Assembly (NCBI GenBank): GCA_946478775.1
Contig: CAMLDR010000108.1
Location: 1-14,438 of the forward strand
DNA: 14,438 nt
Direction of reading: 5' to 3'
Origin: an uncultured Flavobacteriales bacterium
GTDB lineage: Bacteria > Bacteroidota > Bacteroidia > Flavobacteriales > Crocinitomicaceae
Shown here: positions 1-7,496 of the stretch, piece after piece
How the letters are laid out: each line of letters starts with the position of its first letter
How positions within the stretch are numbered: position 1 is the first letter of the stretch
The notes under the pieces: model-generated
What the model saw: only the letters and a program-made list of their open reading frames with translations
The model's database searches: none
Told to the model about the DNA's origin: nothing
Made by a program: the position numbers and the translations under genes

Positions 1-2
1 GG

Positions 3-704
3 CAACTTCTTAAAGGAATTATTGAGGAAAATTGTCCGAATATTGAATTAATGGATTTGTGCCAAAACTTACCAGAAGGCGTTAAATCTATTCACAAAAA
101 CCAACCAGATTTGGTGTTTTTAGACATAGAAATGCCAGGTCATTCCGGCTTAGAATTACTCGATTTCTTTAACGATACAGATGTAAATTTTTCTATCATT
201 TTTACCACAGCGTATAATCAATATGCTATAAAAGCATTCAAACTTTCCGCTATCGATTACATCCTAAAACCACTCGATTCTGAAAGCATTGTTGCTGCAG
301 TTAGTCGATATAGCCAAAACCGCGAACGCACAAGTGATCTTTCCGTTTTACGCGATAATTTAACCGCCATTCCTGACAACAAAAAACTGGCAATTCACAC
401 TATTGGGTCCATCCGTTTTATTGAACTGATGGAGATTTGTTTCTTCAAGGCTGATGGCGCATACACGAACATTACATTGCTTTCTGGTGAAAAAATATTG
501 TCGTCGAGAAGCTTAAAATACTTTGAACAAACCGTGTGTGATTTTCCCAATTTTATTCGCTGCCACAAATCGTTTATTGTAAACGTGAAGGAGATTACCA
601 AATACGTGAAATCCGATGGGGGAAGTTTATTAGTGAACCAACAATACGAGGTAGCCGTTTCACTGGATAAATTGCAGGAAGTATTGGTTAAAATAACCTT
701 ATAA
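3..704 (+). CDS. LytTR-family response regulator, 5' truncated by window edge
   Basis: Two-component response regulator of the LytR/AlgR type, lacking its N-terminus because the window begins inside the gene. The frame is open from base 3, upstream of the first internal ATG at 51, and the residues before that ATG read as receiver-domain sequence, so 51 is not the true start. Counting from that ATG, the receiver shows the phospho-acceptor Asp25 in LDIEMPG, the switch Thr53 in FTTAY, and Lys73-Pro74. A LytTR DNA-binding domain covers about residues 112-216 and contains the typical FIRCHKSFIVN stretch. In this family a partner histidine kinase usually lies next door. None follows here, so it may lie upstream, outside the window. 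Target genes cannot be told from sequence. Family assignment is very secure. Confidence 0.95.
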   Translation, partial: QLLKGIIEENCPNIELMDLCQNLPEGVKSIHKNQPDLVFLDIEMPGHSGLELLDFFNDTDVNFSIIFTTAYNQYAIKAFKLSAIDYILKPLDSESIVAAVSRYSQNRERTSDLSVLRDNLTAIPDNKKLAIHTIGSIRFIELMEICFFKADGAYTNITLLSGEKILSSRSLKYFEQTVCDFPNFIRCHKSFIVNVKEITKYVKSDGGSLLVNQQYEVAVSLDKLQEVLVKITL

Positions 705-1114
705 CAAAATGAAAATAAGAATTACATTATTGAATATGGGGCGTGGCTGATCTCAACTTTTTATACCACCACATAAATAGCTTACGATATTGAGCCTATG
801 TCGTTGTCAAAAAAAAGATGGGTATTATAGAATTTCCTAACGAAAACAACTGCAAGGTTTACTTTAATTAACGAAAAGAGAAGCAAGCCACCATATAAAT
901 ACCCCTAAAAGAGATAACTGATTCAAGTGTAAATTGAACTCGCAACAAGTGGAAATTAGTGGCACGATCGCGTGGATTCAGTTGACATATTTTATGGTTT
1001 AGATTCTAAATTAAATGACCCTAACTTGAGATTAACAACTACAGGTAATTGATAGAGAGGTAAAGAAGCAATCATTCTTGAATTGTGAGAAATATGTGGG
1101 GAATAGAAAAATCT

Positions 1115-1150
1115 AGTTAAATGATTATCAATTAACTGGCTTTTTGCTTT
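1115..1150 (+). terminator. hairpin followed by T-rich tract
   Basis: Arms at 1115-1125 and 1127-1137 (AGTTAA...TTAACT) pair with one internal mismatch and are followed by GGCTTTTTGCTTT. The stem is AT-rich and the nearest upstream gene ends 410 bp before it, so termination is only a reasonable guess. On the other strand it would follow the GTCGGGTCAC segment. Confidence 0.35.
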
Positions 1151-1354
1151 GTGACCCGACTAGAGATATCTCGACCTATTTAGTGAAGGATTTGAAACTT
1201 TTCATCGAATAAAAATCTTGCCTGAAAACCCAATTCAATTCGAACTGCTTTAAATGTTTAGGCAACTCAATGAAATCAAGAGTTAACGAAAAATTTGAGT
1301 TTTTCATCTGAGGAAACTTGATTGAACCTTCGAACACAGATCCCACACTCAGTC

Positions 1355-1409
1355 CTCACGCTCACACTAAAGAAAAAGCCCTGAAAAACAGAGCGAGTGT
1401 GAGCGCGAG
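1355..1409. other. long-loop hairpin, 14-bp stem
   Basis: Arms at 1355-1368 (CTCACGCTCACACT) and 1396-1409 pair over 14 bp with one G-T position, around a 27-base loop. It is more GC-rich than its surroundings and lies 10 bp before the next hairpin, so the two could form one structured transcript end. No known RNA family is recognised. Confidence 0.5.
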
Positions 1410-1419
1410 TATTGAGGGC

Positions 1420-1463
1420 AAAAAGAAAAAGCGAACTACTGCCGTAATTCGCTTTTTCTTTTT
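1420..1463. terminator. bidirectional intrinsic terminator, 16-bp stem
   Basis: Perfect 16-bp inverted repeat: 1420-1435 (AAAAAGAAAAAGCGAA) with 1448-1463, loop of 12 bases. One arm ends in a T run on the plus strand, and on the minus strand the complement of the other arm does the same, so it can terminate in both directions. It isolates the 1550 gene from the empty region to its left. Confidence 0.7.
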
Positions 1464-1549
1464 GTGACCCCGTTGACCGAAATTGCGAACTTTTTAATTG
1501 CGGATTTGGAGCAAGTACAACAACTTGAAACAATTAAATTTTAAGAAGT

Positions 1550-1858
1550 ATGAGCAAGAAATTAGAAGCTTTTAAAATCGAATTTGCAAAAAAATTGCAG
1601 GATTCAGATTATACATTTCGATACGATTATGACAGTATTCAAGATTGTTTAGTAATCATTTCAATTCGTGATTTACTTCCAAGCAATACAAAATTCAAAA
1701 TCTTTAAACTCTTGGGAACAGAACGAATACTAGTGCAAGCGGATAGACGTTTTTTAATCGAGTACTATATTGGTCAGAAGGGTGCAAAATTTGAGTTATA
1801 CGAAATGAATCTTTCAACATATAACGAATTCGAAAGAAAGATTGGTGAATTGTTCTAA
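1550..1858 (+). CDS. hypothetical protein, 102 aa
   Basis: I do not recognise this protein. It is soluble by appearance, with no signal peptide or membrane helix, and mixes charged helices with beta-like stretches (IQDCLVIISIRDL, RILVQADRRFLIEYYI). The ATG at 1550 follows an A-rich leader (TTTTAAGAAGT), usual for Bacteroidota, and the first 20 residues form a lysine-rich amphipathic helix. It stands alone: a strong hairpin lies upstream and the next gene converges on it from the opposite strand. Base composition is more AT-rich than the protease operon, which would fit an acquired orphan gene. Reality of the gene is likely; function is unknown. Confidence 0.65.
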   Translation: MSKKLEAFKIEFAKKLQDSDYTFRYDYDSIQDCLVIISIRDLLPSNTKFKIFKLLGTERILVQADRRFLIEYYIGQKGAKFELYEMNLSTYNEFERKIGELF

Positions 1859-1938
1859 TTACAAAGCGTTAAATATCCTGATACTCGCTTTCCAATACTA
1901 TTTGATTCAAGCGATGAAAATGCTTGTAATGTTTCAGT

Positions 1939-2682
1939 TCATTTTCCTCCAATCCAAAACGTTGTTTTTAACCCAACAGAATAAAAATGATTGCTATTTT
2001 CTCCTAATTCATCAGTACCAAAACGATACCCCTTCGTGTACATTCTGAAAGTTGGTTCAATGAGCAAGTGGTAAGGTTCCGCTAACTTCATTCTATAACC
2101 TAAACTCAAGCTGATTGCTACGTTTTTGGATAGTTCAACCGACATATAAGTTCTTTTAAAAGCAACGTCTGGATTTCCACTTATTGTGTAGTAGGACGGG
2201 GAGTAGAATGGTTTAATGAACTCAACCCCACCGCCGACAAAGAATGATTTGAACAGCCTGTAATGAACTAGTAATGGTACATGGACTTCATTGAGAGCAA
2301 TGTCGTAGGACATAGTTACAGTAGGATTTATAAAACCCAGTTCCGGATTGTAGTAGTTATTCAACACGACATTATCATTCACGTATGTGAATTGCTTCAG
2401 CCCGCAACCGAAACCTATTCTAAAAACGAATTTTTCTTTAAGGGTAAAATTCATTTCTGCCCCGACGGAAAAACCGAACTCCGATTGAACCGACTGATAT
2501 GATGCTTTATCTTTTATTATGAGATTGTTCAGCTCAGGAGAAAAATAAAACCCACAACCGAGATTTTCGGAAATTATTCTTTTTTGCGCCGAACATCTTA
2601 TGCCTAAGCTTGAAAAAAGGAAAGTAACGATAAGTGTCTTAAAAAACAGTTTCATTGCGTGACGAATAGTAAGTGTTTTCAT
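1939..2682 (-). CDS. outer-membrane beta-barrel protein, 247 aa (operon gene 3)
   Basis: Predicted exported outer-membrane beta-barrel protein, of the small porin-like kind (OMP_b-brl/PorT-like) common in Bacteroidota. A signal peptide is clear only if translation starts at the internal Met10 (ATG at 2655): MKLFFKTLIVTFLFSS, then a site at CSAQ. The longer form from 2682 adds nine polar residues before it, so 2655 may be the true start. The mature part alternates aromatic/hydrophobic and polar residues with glycines in turns (FGFSVGAEMNFTL, FFVGGGVEF, VAISLSLGYRMKL), typical of transmembrane strands. It lies 12 bp after the preceding barrel gene and closes the protease operon. Ligand or partner is unknown. 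Confidence 0.8.
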   Translation of the reverse strand: MKTLTIRHAMKLFFKTLIVTFLFSSLGIRCSAQKRIISENLGCGFYFSPELNNLIIKDKASYQSVQSEFGFSVGAEMNFTLKEKFVFRIGFGCGLKQFTYVNDNVVLNNYYNPELGFINPTVTMSYDIALNEVHVPLLVHYRLFKSFFVGGGVEFIKPFYSPSYYTISGNPDVAFKRTYMSVELSKNVAISLSLGYRMKLAEPYHLLIEPTFRMYTKGYRFGTDELGENSNHFYSVGLKTTFWIGGK

Positions 2683-2694
2683 GTAGAGAAAAGG

Positions 2695-3411
2695 TTAAAA
2701 ATTGAAGCCAATTCCAATATTTAACGAAAGGTCATAACGGCTTGGAATATTTGTTAATCCGAACTTTTCCTCGTACCACTTTTCTGCATAATTTCCCCAA
2801 GAATCCCTTGCCCCTGAGTAAACTATACCTAGAAAATCAACGTGAGTGTAAATAGTCATCCAGTCAATAGGTGAATATTCTATTCCTGTTCGTGCATTTA
2901 AGCCAAAATCAGTTCGGTGATAGCCATAGAAACGAGGTTCGCCCCAACCGTTGAAGTATGTATAGTGATAGATGCTTTCAAACCCCCAAACATAGTTAAT
3001 CCCGACGCCATATATGAACCGGAACTTATTAGCAATTGAAATATTTCTTAAATAGGTGATGTTTGCAAATTTTAAGAATCTGGCGTAAACAACCGGCTTG
3101 ACCGAAGCATTGTTAAAAACTTCCACGTAGTCGTAAGCTGCGTCCAATCCTGTGTATTCTGCCGAAATTGAAGAGCGTGAGTTTAGTGACCTTTGAAACT
3201 GTATCCCTCTCGAATCATTCAAAGCGCCACCGAAAAGGTTTTTAGGACGTCTTTTTGCTTGGTTTAAATTCTTGTTTATGAGTGACGATCCATCAAAAAA
3301 ATTATGAATTACGCCAGTTTGCAAAGAAATGCGATTGTCTTTCTGACAAAATATAATACTTGGAGCGCAAAGCGCCCCAAGTATTATACAATACATTTTC
3401 AGTTGTCTCAT
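2695..3411 (-). CDS. outer-membrane beta-barrel-like protein, 238 aa (operon gene 2)
   Basis: Predicted exported beta-barrel or beta-rich envelope protein. The N-terminal 23 residues form a signal peptide with a hydrophobic core (CIILGALCAPSIIF) and a cut near FCQ. The rest is rich in aromatic residues and alternating strands, and it ends in a strand terminating in Phe (LNIGIGFNF), the usual end signal of outer-membrane barrels. The start ATG overlaps the protease stop by four bases (ATGA, 3408-3411), so translation is probably coupled. The codons for the signal peptide form a 17-bp hairpin (separate entry), which is unusual. Its exact role is unknown; the neighbours suggest function at the cell surface together with the secreted protease. 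Confidence 0.8.
   Translation of the reverse strand: MRQLKMYCIILGALCAPSIIFCQKDNRISLQTGVIHNFFDGSSLINKNLNQAKRRPKNLFGGALNDSRGIQFQRSLNSRSSISAEYTGLDAAYDYVEVFNNASVKPVVYARFLKFANITYLRNISIANKFRFIYGVGINYVWGFESIYHYTYFNGWGEPRFYGYHRTDFGLNARTGIEYSPIDWMTIYTHVDFLGIVYSGARDSWGNYAEKWYEEKFGLTNIPSRYDLSLNIGIGFNF
3352..3388 (-). promoter_or_regulatory. 17-bp hairpin inside signal-peptide codons
   Basis: On the mRNA strand two 17-base arms (ending GGGGCGC and beginning GCGCTCC) pair completely with one G-U pair, around a three-base TTT loop. It occupies nucleotides 24-60 of the 238-aa gene, right after the coupled start, and is followed by ATTTTGTC. It could act as an attenuator, a translation brake or an mRNA-processing site between the protease and the barrel genes. 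The structure is directly visible; the function is inferred. Confidence 0.55.
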
Positions 3412-5390
3412 TTTTGAACGATGAATCGTTTGGTTACGATATTTCCATCAAATGCAAATTGTATGTTATACACTCCATTTTGCAATGTACTTATATCAGC
3501 TTGAAATATAGTGTTTTCATTTGTGAATTCCTGAACCAATTTACCCATCATGTCATAAATGCGTATCGCATCAGTAGTAGCGTAAGGCAATGCTATATTT
3601 AATTCTGCGCTTGCAGGATTCGGGTAAATTGTCAAATCTTCCTGACTGATCTGCGGTATGTCAAGAGTATAGGTGCATGAACTGCCCGGACCGACTCCTG
3701 CTGCCTGCCATGCACGTGCTACCATTTGGTGTTCAATTGAACACTCGCCATACAAATTTATCGCAGCTTGTAAAGTTGCTTCCCTCGAATCAGTGAACTG
3801 GCTTGAATTCATCATCATCGAAGTAAGCGCAAGATAAGAAATTCTAGATGCTTTTATCATGCCGATTCCAGTAACAACAGGACTAACATTTCCTTGACTG
3901 AGCATATAAAACCACTTATTCTGCACTCCTGAATTAATGTGTACCCCTCCATTATCCACTTCGATCGGACAATCACAATAGTAGCTGTCATAATAGTAGT
4001 CAGGCTGTCCTAACACATAGTTAGGAAAGTTATTTGAATCGTAAGTGCCATCCCAATGCGTACCTCTCGTATCAGGCTGCGACAAAGACCGCGTAAAATC
4101 CATTGTGTTTGGAAATCTGTTTCCTAATATCCAATCGGTGTATGTACTCTCCAACTGTATTGCCTGAATCATCGTTCCGAAAATATCACTGAATGATTCG
4201 TTTATCGCTCCGGACTCGAATTCATAAACCAATCCCGCCGTATGATGTGTAATACCATGTGTATACTCATGTCCTACAATGCTCGGCTCCATTCCCAAAT
4301 CGTAATAGGTTGGAGCAATTCCAAAATACACAGAATTTGAAGCTCCGTTATAAAGCGCATTCACTACGCCAATCTGAGTATACACTTTAAGTTCCGAACC
4401 AGCACCGTTCGTACCATTTCGACCAAATTCATCCCTAAAATAATCCCAGCTTTCGCCGACGTGAAAATGAGTTGAAGTTTCTGTTAGATAAGTACTCCCC
4501 CAGTTAGTACTTGCATCTCGCGTATCATCCATATCGTCCCAAGCGGTATTGCTACTGACAAATTTCTTTGTATGGTAATTGTGTCCATTGTCTTCCGCAT
4601 CTAGTTCATATTTTTGAATGAACCCACCACGCCATTTCGCATCGAGGTTTTGAGCACCATAACTATACACATCACCTGTTATGTCAATATGTGTGGAACG
4701 GACTTTTAAAATATCACCAGTAACAGCATCGACGTAATAGTAATGACTTTGGTACGTTGGCTCAATTGTAGTAATAAGAAATTTATAGGCTAACTTATAA
4801 CGGTCACCATCTATTTCTAACGTCATATCTTTGATTTCGTCAATCGCAAAAATTAATTCTGCCGTAGGAAACCAGGTTGCAGAACTATCCGCAAGATCTG
4901 TTCTTATTTGTTGCTCCCACGAAGCACTTTCCCACGCGAAAACTAACTTTGGATCAGTATCTATTTTTTTCAAAACTATCTCGATAGCTACTTTAGGAGT
5001 GATTTTAGGTATTCCATCGCTATTTATAGAATCAGCAATTTTAGCATTAATGAATTGCAGTGAACCGTCCTCTTGGTAATGCTCAATGCAACCTGCTCCC
5101 TCAACTGGAATATTTCTGTAAAGCTGTTGGTATTTGTAATGAGTTAATCCAACTAGTTGATCTGTATGATGGTCAATTAACAACATATCGTTAACTAAGT
5201 CAGGTACCGCTGCTTTATAATATTGGTAGAGTGAACCCGCCTGAATATTGTTAGGCGTGTTAAAGTAGAAAAAACCACTTTCAATTGGTCGGGAAAGATA
5301 GGGTGTGAGTAAATACTCGTATTGCTGATATTGTCCAAAGCTCATTTGGGCAAAAGCAAGGCATAAAATAGTAATAATTCTTTTTTTCAT
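3408..5390 (-). CDS. secreted M4 (thermolysin-like) metalloprotease with T9SS sorting domain
   Basis: Zinc endopeptidase of family M4, 660 aa, exported through the outer membrane by the type IX system. In order: signal peptide 1-19 (cut before Gln20); FTP/PepSY-type propeptide about 40-235, which in this family acts as chaperone and inhibitor until removed; catalytic domain about 240-570; C-terminal sorting domain about 583-660 (IYPNPASAELNI...GVYNIQF...KRFIVQK). Zinc ligands are His374 and His378 in HEYTH and Glu398 in GAINESFSD; Glu375 is the catalytic base; His484 in GGVHINSG matches the thermolysin transition-state His231. All key residues are present, so it should be active. It is the first gene of a three-gene operon with two barrel proteins. 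The ATG at 5390 is chosen because the signal peptide begins directly there. Specific substrate unknown. Confidence 0.96.
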   Translation of the reverse strand: MKKRIITILCLAFAQMSFGQYQQYEYLLTPYLSRPIESGFFYFNTPNNIQAGSLYQYYKAAVPDLVNDMLLIDHHTDQLVGLTHYKYQQLYRNIPVEGAGCIEHYQEDGSLQFINAKIADSINSDGIPKITPKVAIEIVLKKIDTDPKLVFAWESASWEQQIRTDLADSSATWFPTAELIFAIDEIKDMTLEIDGDRYKLAYKFLITTIEPTYQSHYYYVDAVTGDILKVRSTHIDITGDVYSYGAQNLDAKWRGGFIQKYELDAEDNGHNYHTKKFVSSNTAWDDMDDTRDASTNWGSTYLTETSTHFHVGESWDYFRDEFGRNGTNGAGSELKVYTQIGVVNALYNGASNSVYFGIAPTYYDLGMEPSIVGHEYTHGITHHTAGLVYEFESGAINESFSDIFGTMIQAIQLESTYTDWILGNRFPNTMDFTRSLSQPDTRGTHWDGTYDSNNFPNYVLGQPDYYYDSYYCDCPIEVDNGGVHINSGVQNKWFYMLSQGNVSPVVTGIGMIKASRISYLALTSMMMNSSQFTDSREATLQAAINLYGECSIEHQMVARAWQAAGVGPGSSCTYTLDIPQISQEDLTIYPNPASAELNIALPYATTDAIRIYDMMGKLVQEFTNENTIFQADISTLQNGVYNIQFAFDGNIVTKRFIVQK

Positions 5391-5808
5391 TTTTTGAGTT
5401 TAAAGTGAATATTGAAACGTATTGATTCTTGTGGTAGGATCTATTGATTAGGGTTAATAATTATCCTGTCAATAAAATGAATTTCATGGTTATTAGAGTG
5501 AAATTAACGTGAAACAGACATAAATTGTTATGATTGCTTGGTTCATAAATTCCGCAATACTTTAAAAGTGAAAAGTCAGTTTTACCTGAATAAGTCTAAA
5601 GGATATGAATAATGGCATTTTCAAAATAGTGTTAGTTCTCCACACTTACCACCGTGGAGAATTGGCGGTTATTAGCTCAATTTAGAAATGATCTAATACG
5701 TTAACAAAGGCAATGTTACAAAATTATCTTGTTTATGAAATGTTTTTTCTATTCAAATTTTAAATATTATTAGTACTATATTAACTATCTTAGTCAAAAA
5801 TTGAATAA
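5391..5808. other. 418-bp divergent intergenic region
   Basis: AT-rich spacer between the divergent protease operon and XRE gene; it must hold both promoters. The only clear structure is a hairpin at 5636-5661 (TTCTCCAC/GTGGAGAA, 10-base loop) without a T run, so an operator or RNA fold rather than a terminator. No good full match to TTTG/TAnnTTTG promoters was found for either gene; TACGTTTC upstream of the protease is a weak candidate. Confidence 0.6.
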
Positions 5809-6159
5809 ATGAATGAAGTTGGTCTGAAAATAAAAAAAACGCGTGAAGAAAAGGGCATTTCACAAGAGTTTTTGGCGCAACGCCTCGATATTACACAAAG
5901 TAATTACGGTCGTTTGGAGAAAGATGATTCCCGTTTGACCGCTCCTAGATTGGTTACAATTGCCGAGGTTTTAGAGGTTTCAATTAGCTATTTATTTGGT
6001 GAAAGCGCATCAAAAATCATTAATCAAAGTAATAATGAAACGGCTAATGCCTATAACGTTGAAACAATTATTAACGCTGATAAAGAACACATTACAACCT
6101 TAAAAGACGAGATTACATTTTTACGAAAAATGCTCGAAGAAAAATTGTCTTTAAAGTAG
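5809..6159 (+). CDS. XRE-family transcriptional regulator with coiled-coil tail
   Basis: DNA-binding regulator of the Cro/CI (HTH_3) type, 116 aa. The helix-turn-helix domain covers about residues 5-62: IKKTREEKGISQEFLAQRL is helices 1-2, ITQSNYGRLEKD holds the recognition helix, and it ends in the LEVSISYLFG signature. Residues 63-85 are an Asn-rich linker, and 88-115 form a short charged coiled coil (LKDEITFLRKMLEEKL), likely for dimerisation. This layout is common for small Bacteroidota regulators. The gene stands alone, with a hairpin terminator-like element after it. It could regulate itself, the divergent protease operon or the downstream TM2 lipoprotein; none of these is shown by sequence. 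Confidence 0.9.
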   Translation: MNEVGLKIKKTREEKGISQEFLAQRLDITQSNYGRLEKDDSRLTAPRLVTIAEVLEVSISYLFGESASKIINQSNNETANAYNVETIINADKEHITTLKDEITFLRKMLEEKLSLK

Positions 6160-6196
6160 TAATTAGACAAGCGTAAATTCATTCATTTAATATGCG

Positions 6197-6243
6197 TTAA
6201 ATAACTATGTGCATTTGCCATGCTTTTTTTAATAGTTATTTAA
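6197..6243 (+). terminator. nested hairpin with T run
   Basis: Outer arms TTAAATAACTAT (6197-6208) and its complement (6232-6243) pair perfectly over 12 bp. Inside lies a small hairpin GCAT/ATGC (6211-6223) followed by seven T. Located 38 bp after the XRE stop, it probably ends that transcript; the AT-rich outer stem makes it a weak terminator. Confidence 0.45.
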
Positions 6244-6336
6244 TTTATTTTTGTGGCTCTATTAGCTGAATGATGATTAAGAACGGAACCGCCTCTAAAA
6301 AGAATTTTGCCTAATAGTTTGAGAAAACATTTATCT

Positions 6337-6360
6337 GGAGAATTAACGTATTCATTCTCC
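6337..6360. promoter_or_regulatory. 5'-leader dyad upstream of TM2 lipoprotein gene
   Basis: GGAGAAT (6337-6343) and ATTCTCC (6354-6360) form a 7-bp dyad with a 10-base spacer, 30 bp before the ATG at 6390. It could be an operator or a leader hairpin. No regulator can be assigned, although the XRE gene just upstream is the nearest candidate. Confidence 0.3.
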
Positions 6361-6389
6361 TGTAAATCAGAATAACTTAAACTTTCACT

Positions 6390-7046
6390 ATGAAAAAAAA
6401 CAAAACATTATTAAAGCTTACAGTAATTTGTACAGTTGCATTGGTTTCATCATGTACAATTCAAAAAAGAACATTTAACTCAGGTTATCATGTTGAATGG
6501 CGCAAACATTACTCTTCTGACAAATCAAATGACAAAATAGCCACGGAAGAAACAGAACAATTACTTACTGCAAACAACAGCTTAGATCAAAAGGTAACTA
6601 CTTATGAAAGTATTGAAAATGAAACGCCTGTTGCTTCAAATGTTTTGCTAAATCAAGATTCTCCAAATGATCCTGAAATGATCTTGGCAACTGGTGTTAA
6701 TTCAAGACCATTGAACCAAGCAAATTCAATAAAGGAAGAAAAGAATATTGGTAATCAAAAGAACGAATCAAGTAAGCATTCGGACTTAAAAATTCACACA
6801 AAGAAACAAGAAAATTCTAAACAGTCTAGCGCTGCAAACGGTGGCAAACTTCAAATTGTGGCATTAATTCTTTGCATTTTACTAGGTCTAATTGGGGTTC
6901 ACCGGTTTTATTTGGGATATACAGGATTAGGAGTATTGTACCTTCTTACGCTAGGAATCTTCGGAATTGGATGGATAATAGATATTATCTTATTAATCAT
7001 TCCAAACGGATTAACGCCCAAAGGAAAAAACAACTATAAAGAGTAA
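6390..7046 (+). CDS. lipoprotein with C-terminal TM2 domain
   Basis: Envelope protein of 218 aa. The N-terminus is a lipoprotein signal (MKKNKTLLKLTV, lipobox V19-S20-S21-C22). Right after it comes a GYHVEW motif that I associate with Bacteroidota surface lipoproteins. Residues 35-150 are polar and probably disordered, rich in Asn, Lys, Ser and Glu. Residues about 152-207 form a TM2 domain: a first hydrophobic helix, the signature GVHRFYLG, then a second helix with GIGWIIDI. The combination of a lipid anchor and two membrane helices is topologically odd: the TM2 part should sit in the inner membrane, so the protein may be an inner-membrane lipoprotein, or the signal may serve as a plain membrane anchor. 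Function of TM2 proteins in bacteria is unknown. A terminator follows at 7107. Confidence 0.85.
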   Translation: MKKNKTLLKLTVICTVALVSSCTIQKRTFNSGYHVEWRKHYSSDKSNDKIATEETEQLLTANNSLDQKVTTYESIENETPVASNVLLNQDSPNDPEMILATGVNSRPLNQANSIKEEKNIGNQKNESSKHSDLKIHTKKQENSKQSSAANGGKLQIVALILCILLGLIGVHRFYLGYTGLGVLYLLTLGIFGIGWIIDIILLIIPNGLTPKGKNNYKE

Positions 7047-7106
7047 CAAATCTTTATTGACAGAGTTAAAAAATAATATACGATTTGATTTAGGTGGTTA
7101 GGTGGT

Positions 7107-7140
7107 AAAGATGGTAGGTGTTTAATAGCCTACCGTCTTT
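7107..7140 (+). terminator. intrinsic terminator of TM2 gene
   Basis: AAAGATGGTAGG (7107-7118) pairs with CCTACCGTCTTT (7129-7140): 12 bp with one G-T pair, 10-base loop, and a T-rich end. It lies 60 bp after the TM2 stop. It is preceded at 7091-7110 by a diverged copy of the terminator-associated repeat described below. Confidence 0.65.
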
Positions 7141-7179
7141 CTTAGCTGGAACATGACATCTTTTTTGACCCATTAACGA

Positions 7180-7205
7180 TCAGTGAATAGTGGTTAGTTA
7201 GGTAA
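7180..7205 (+). repeat. terminator-associated inverted repeat, left copy
   Basis: 26-bp element beginning TCAGTGAATAGTGGTTAG and ending TTAGGTAA. Its inverted partner is at 9376-9402 and differs only by one extra G. In both places the element runs straight into an intrinsic terminator when read in the direction of the incoming transcript, so it marks the 3' end of two converging transcripts. Confidence 0.85.
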
Positions 7206-7243
7206 AGGCAGTAAAGCGAGTTCTTCGCATACTGCCTTTTTTT
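7204..7243 (+). terminator. strong intrinsic terminator
   Basis: AAAGGCAGTA (7204-7213) pairs with TACTGCCTTT (7230-7239), followed by further T (seven in all). A small CG/CG helix can form within the loop. It is the second terminator after the TM2 gene and protects the 71-aa gene from read-through. Confidence 0.8.
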
Positions 7244-7248
7244 ATGCT

Positions 7249-7256
7249 TAAATTTG
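7249..7256 (+). promoter_or_regulatory. Bacteroidota -7 promoter box
   Basis: TAAATTTG matches the Bacteroidota -7 consensus TAnnTTTG exactly, 19 bp before the ATG at 7276 and just after a terminator, which is the right place for the 71-aa gene. No TTTG -33 box is evident at the usual distance, so strength is uncertain. Confidence 0.5.
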
Positions 7257-7275
7257 TATTACAGTAAAATCAATT

Positions 7276-7491
7276 ATGTTATTTCTTCGGTGGATTGAGT
7301 ACCCGCACATGATGGTTTGCGTTCATAGAACCGACGACAATGGTTTTCATTGTTCTAAATATTCAGGAGGCAAAAAAGTGATGGGTGTTACCCGAAAATT
7401 CAAGACAAAAGAAGAACTAAAAACATTCCTCATAGAATTGCCATCACCACCATTAGAAATAATTGAACAATTCATTGAAAGTCTTGAATAA
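7276..7491 (+). CDS. hypothetical protein, 71 aa
   Basis: Unrecognised small protein. It is rich in aromatic and basic residues at the N-terminus (RWIEYPHMMVCVHR), with two Cys and several His in the first 35 residues (HMMVCVH, GFHCSKY), and ends in an acidic amphipathic helix. The Cys/His content could bind metal, but the spacing fits no zinc motif I know. Support for a real gene: a terminator just before, an exact TAnnTTTG box 19 bp upstream of the ATG, and a terminator-like hairpin five bases after the stop. That hairpin is the first unit of the 72-bp repeat array. Confidence 0.6.
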   Translation: MLFLRWIEYPHMMVCVHRTDDNGFHCSKYSGGKKVMGVTRKFKTKEELKTFLIELPSPPLEIIEQFIESLE

Positions 7492-7496
7492 AATCA

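Larger units (their letters stand above)
705..1549. other. 845-bp stretch without a convincing gene
   Basis: No open frame here has credible protein content. A short plus-strand frame around 930-1050 reads as plausible codons but is interrupted by stops, so a decayed gene is possible but unproven. The distal half holds three hairpins (listed separately). Two diverged segments, near 1141-1204 and 1453-1510, share a T-rich run, then TTTGTGACCC or TTTGTGACCCC, then a similar GGATTTG about 45 bases later, suggesting an old duplication. Confidence 0.6.

Noticed and set aside
1141..1500. tRNA 3'-end remnants used as integration sites (GTGACCC segments)
   Set aside because: No TTCGA T-loop, anticodon arm or acceptor pairing can be built on either strand; kept only as a diverged duplication.
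1276..1533. 85-aa minus-strand ORF
   Set aside because: It runs through the 16-bp and 14-bp hairpins and its residues (poly-Phe/Lys parts) come from them; no credible protein features.
1842..2048. 68-aa plus-strand ORF after the 102-aa gene
   Set aside because: It lies mostly antisense to the barrel-protein gene and has biased, AT-driven composition.
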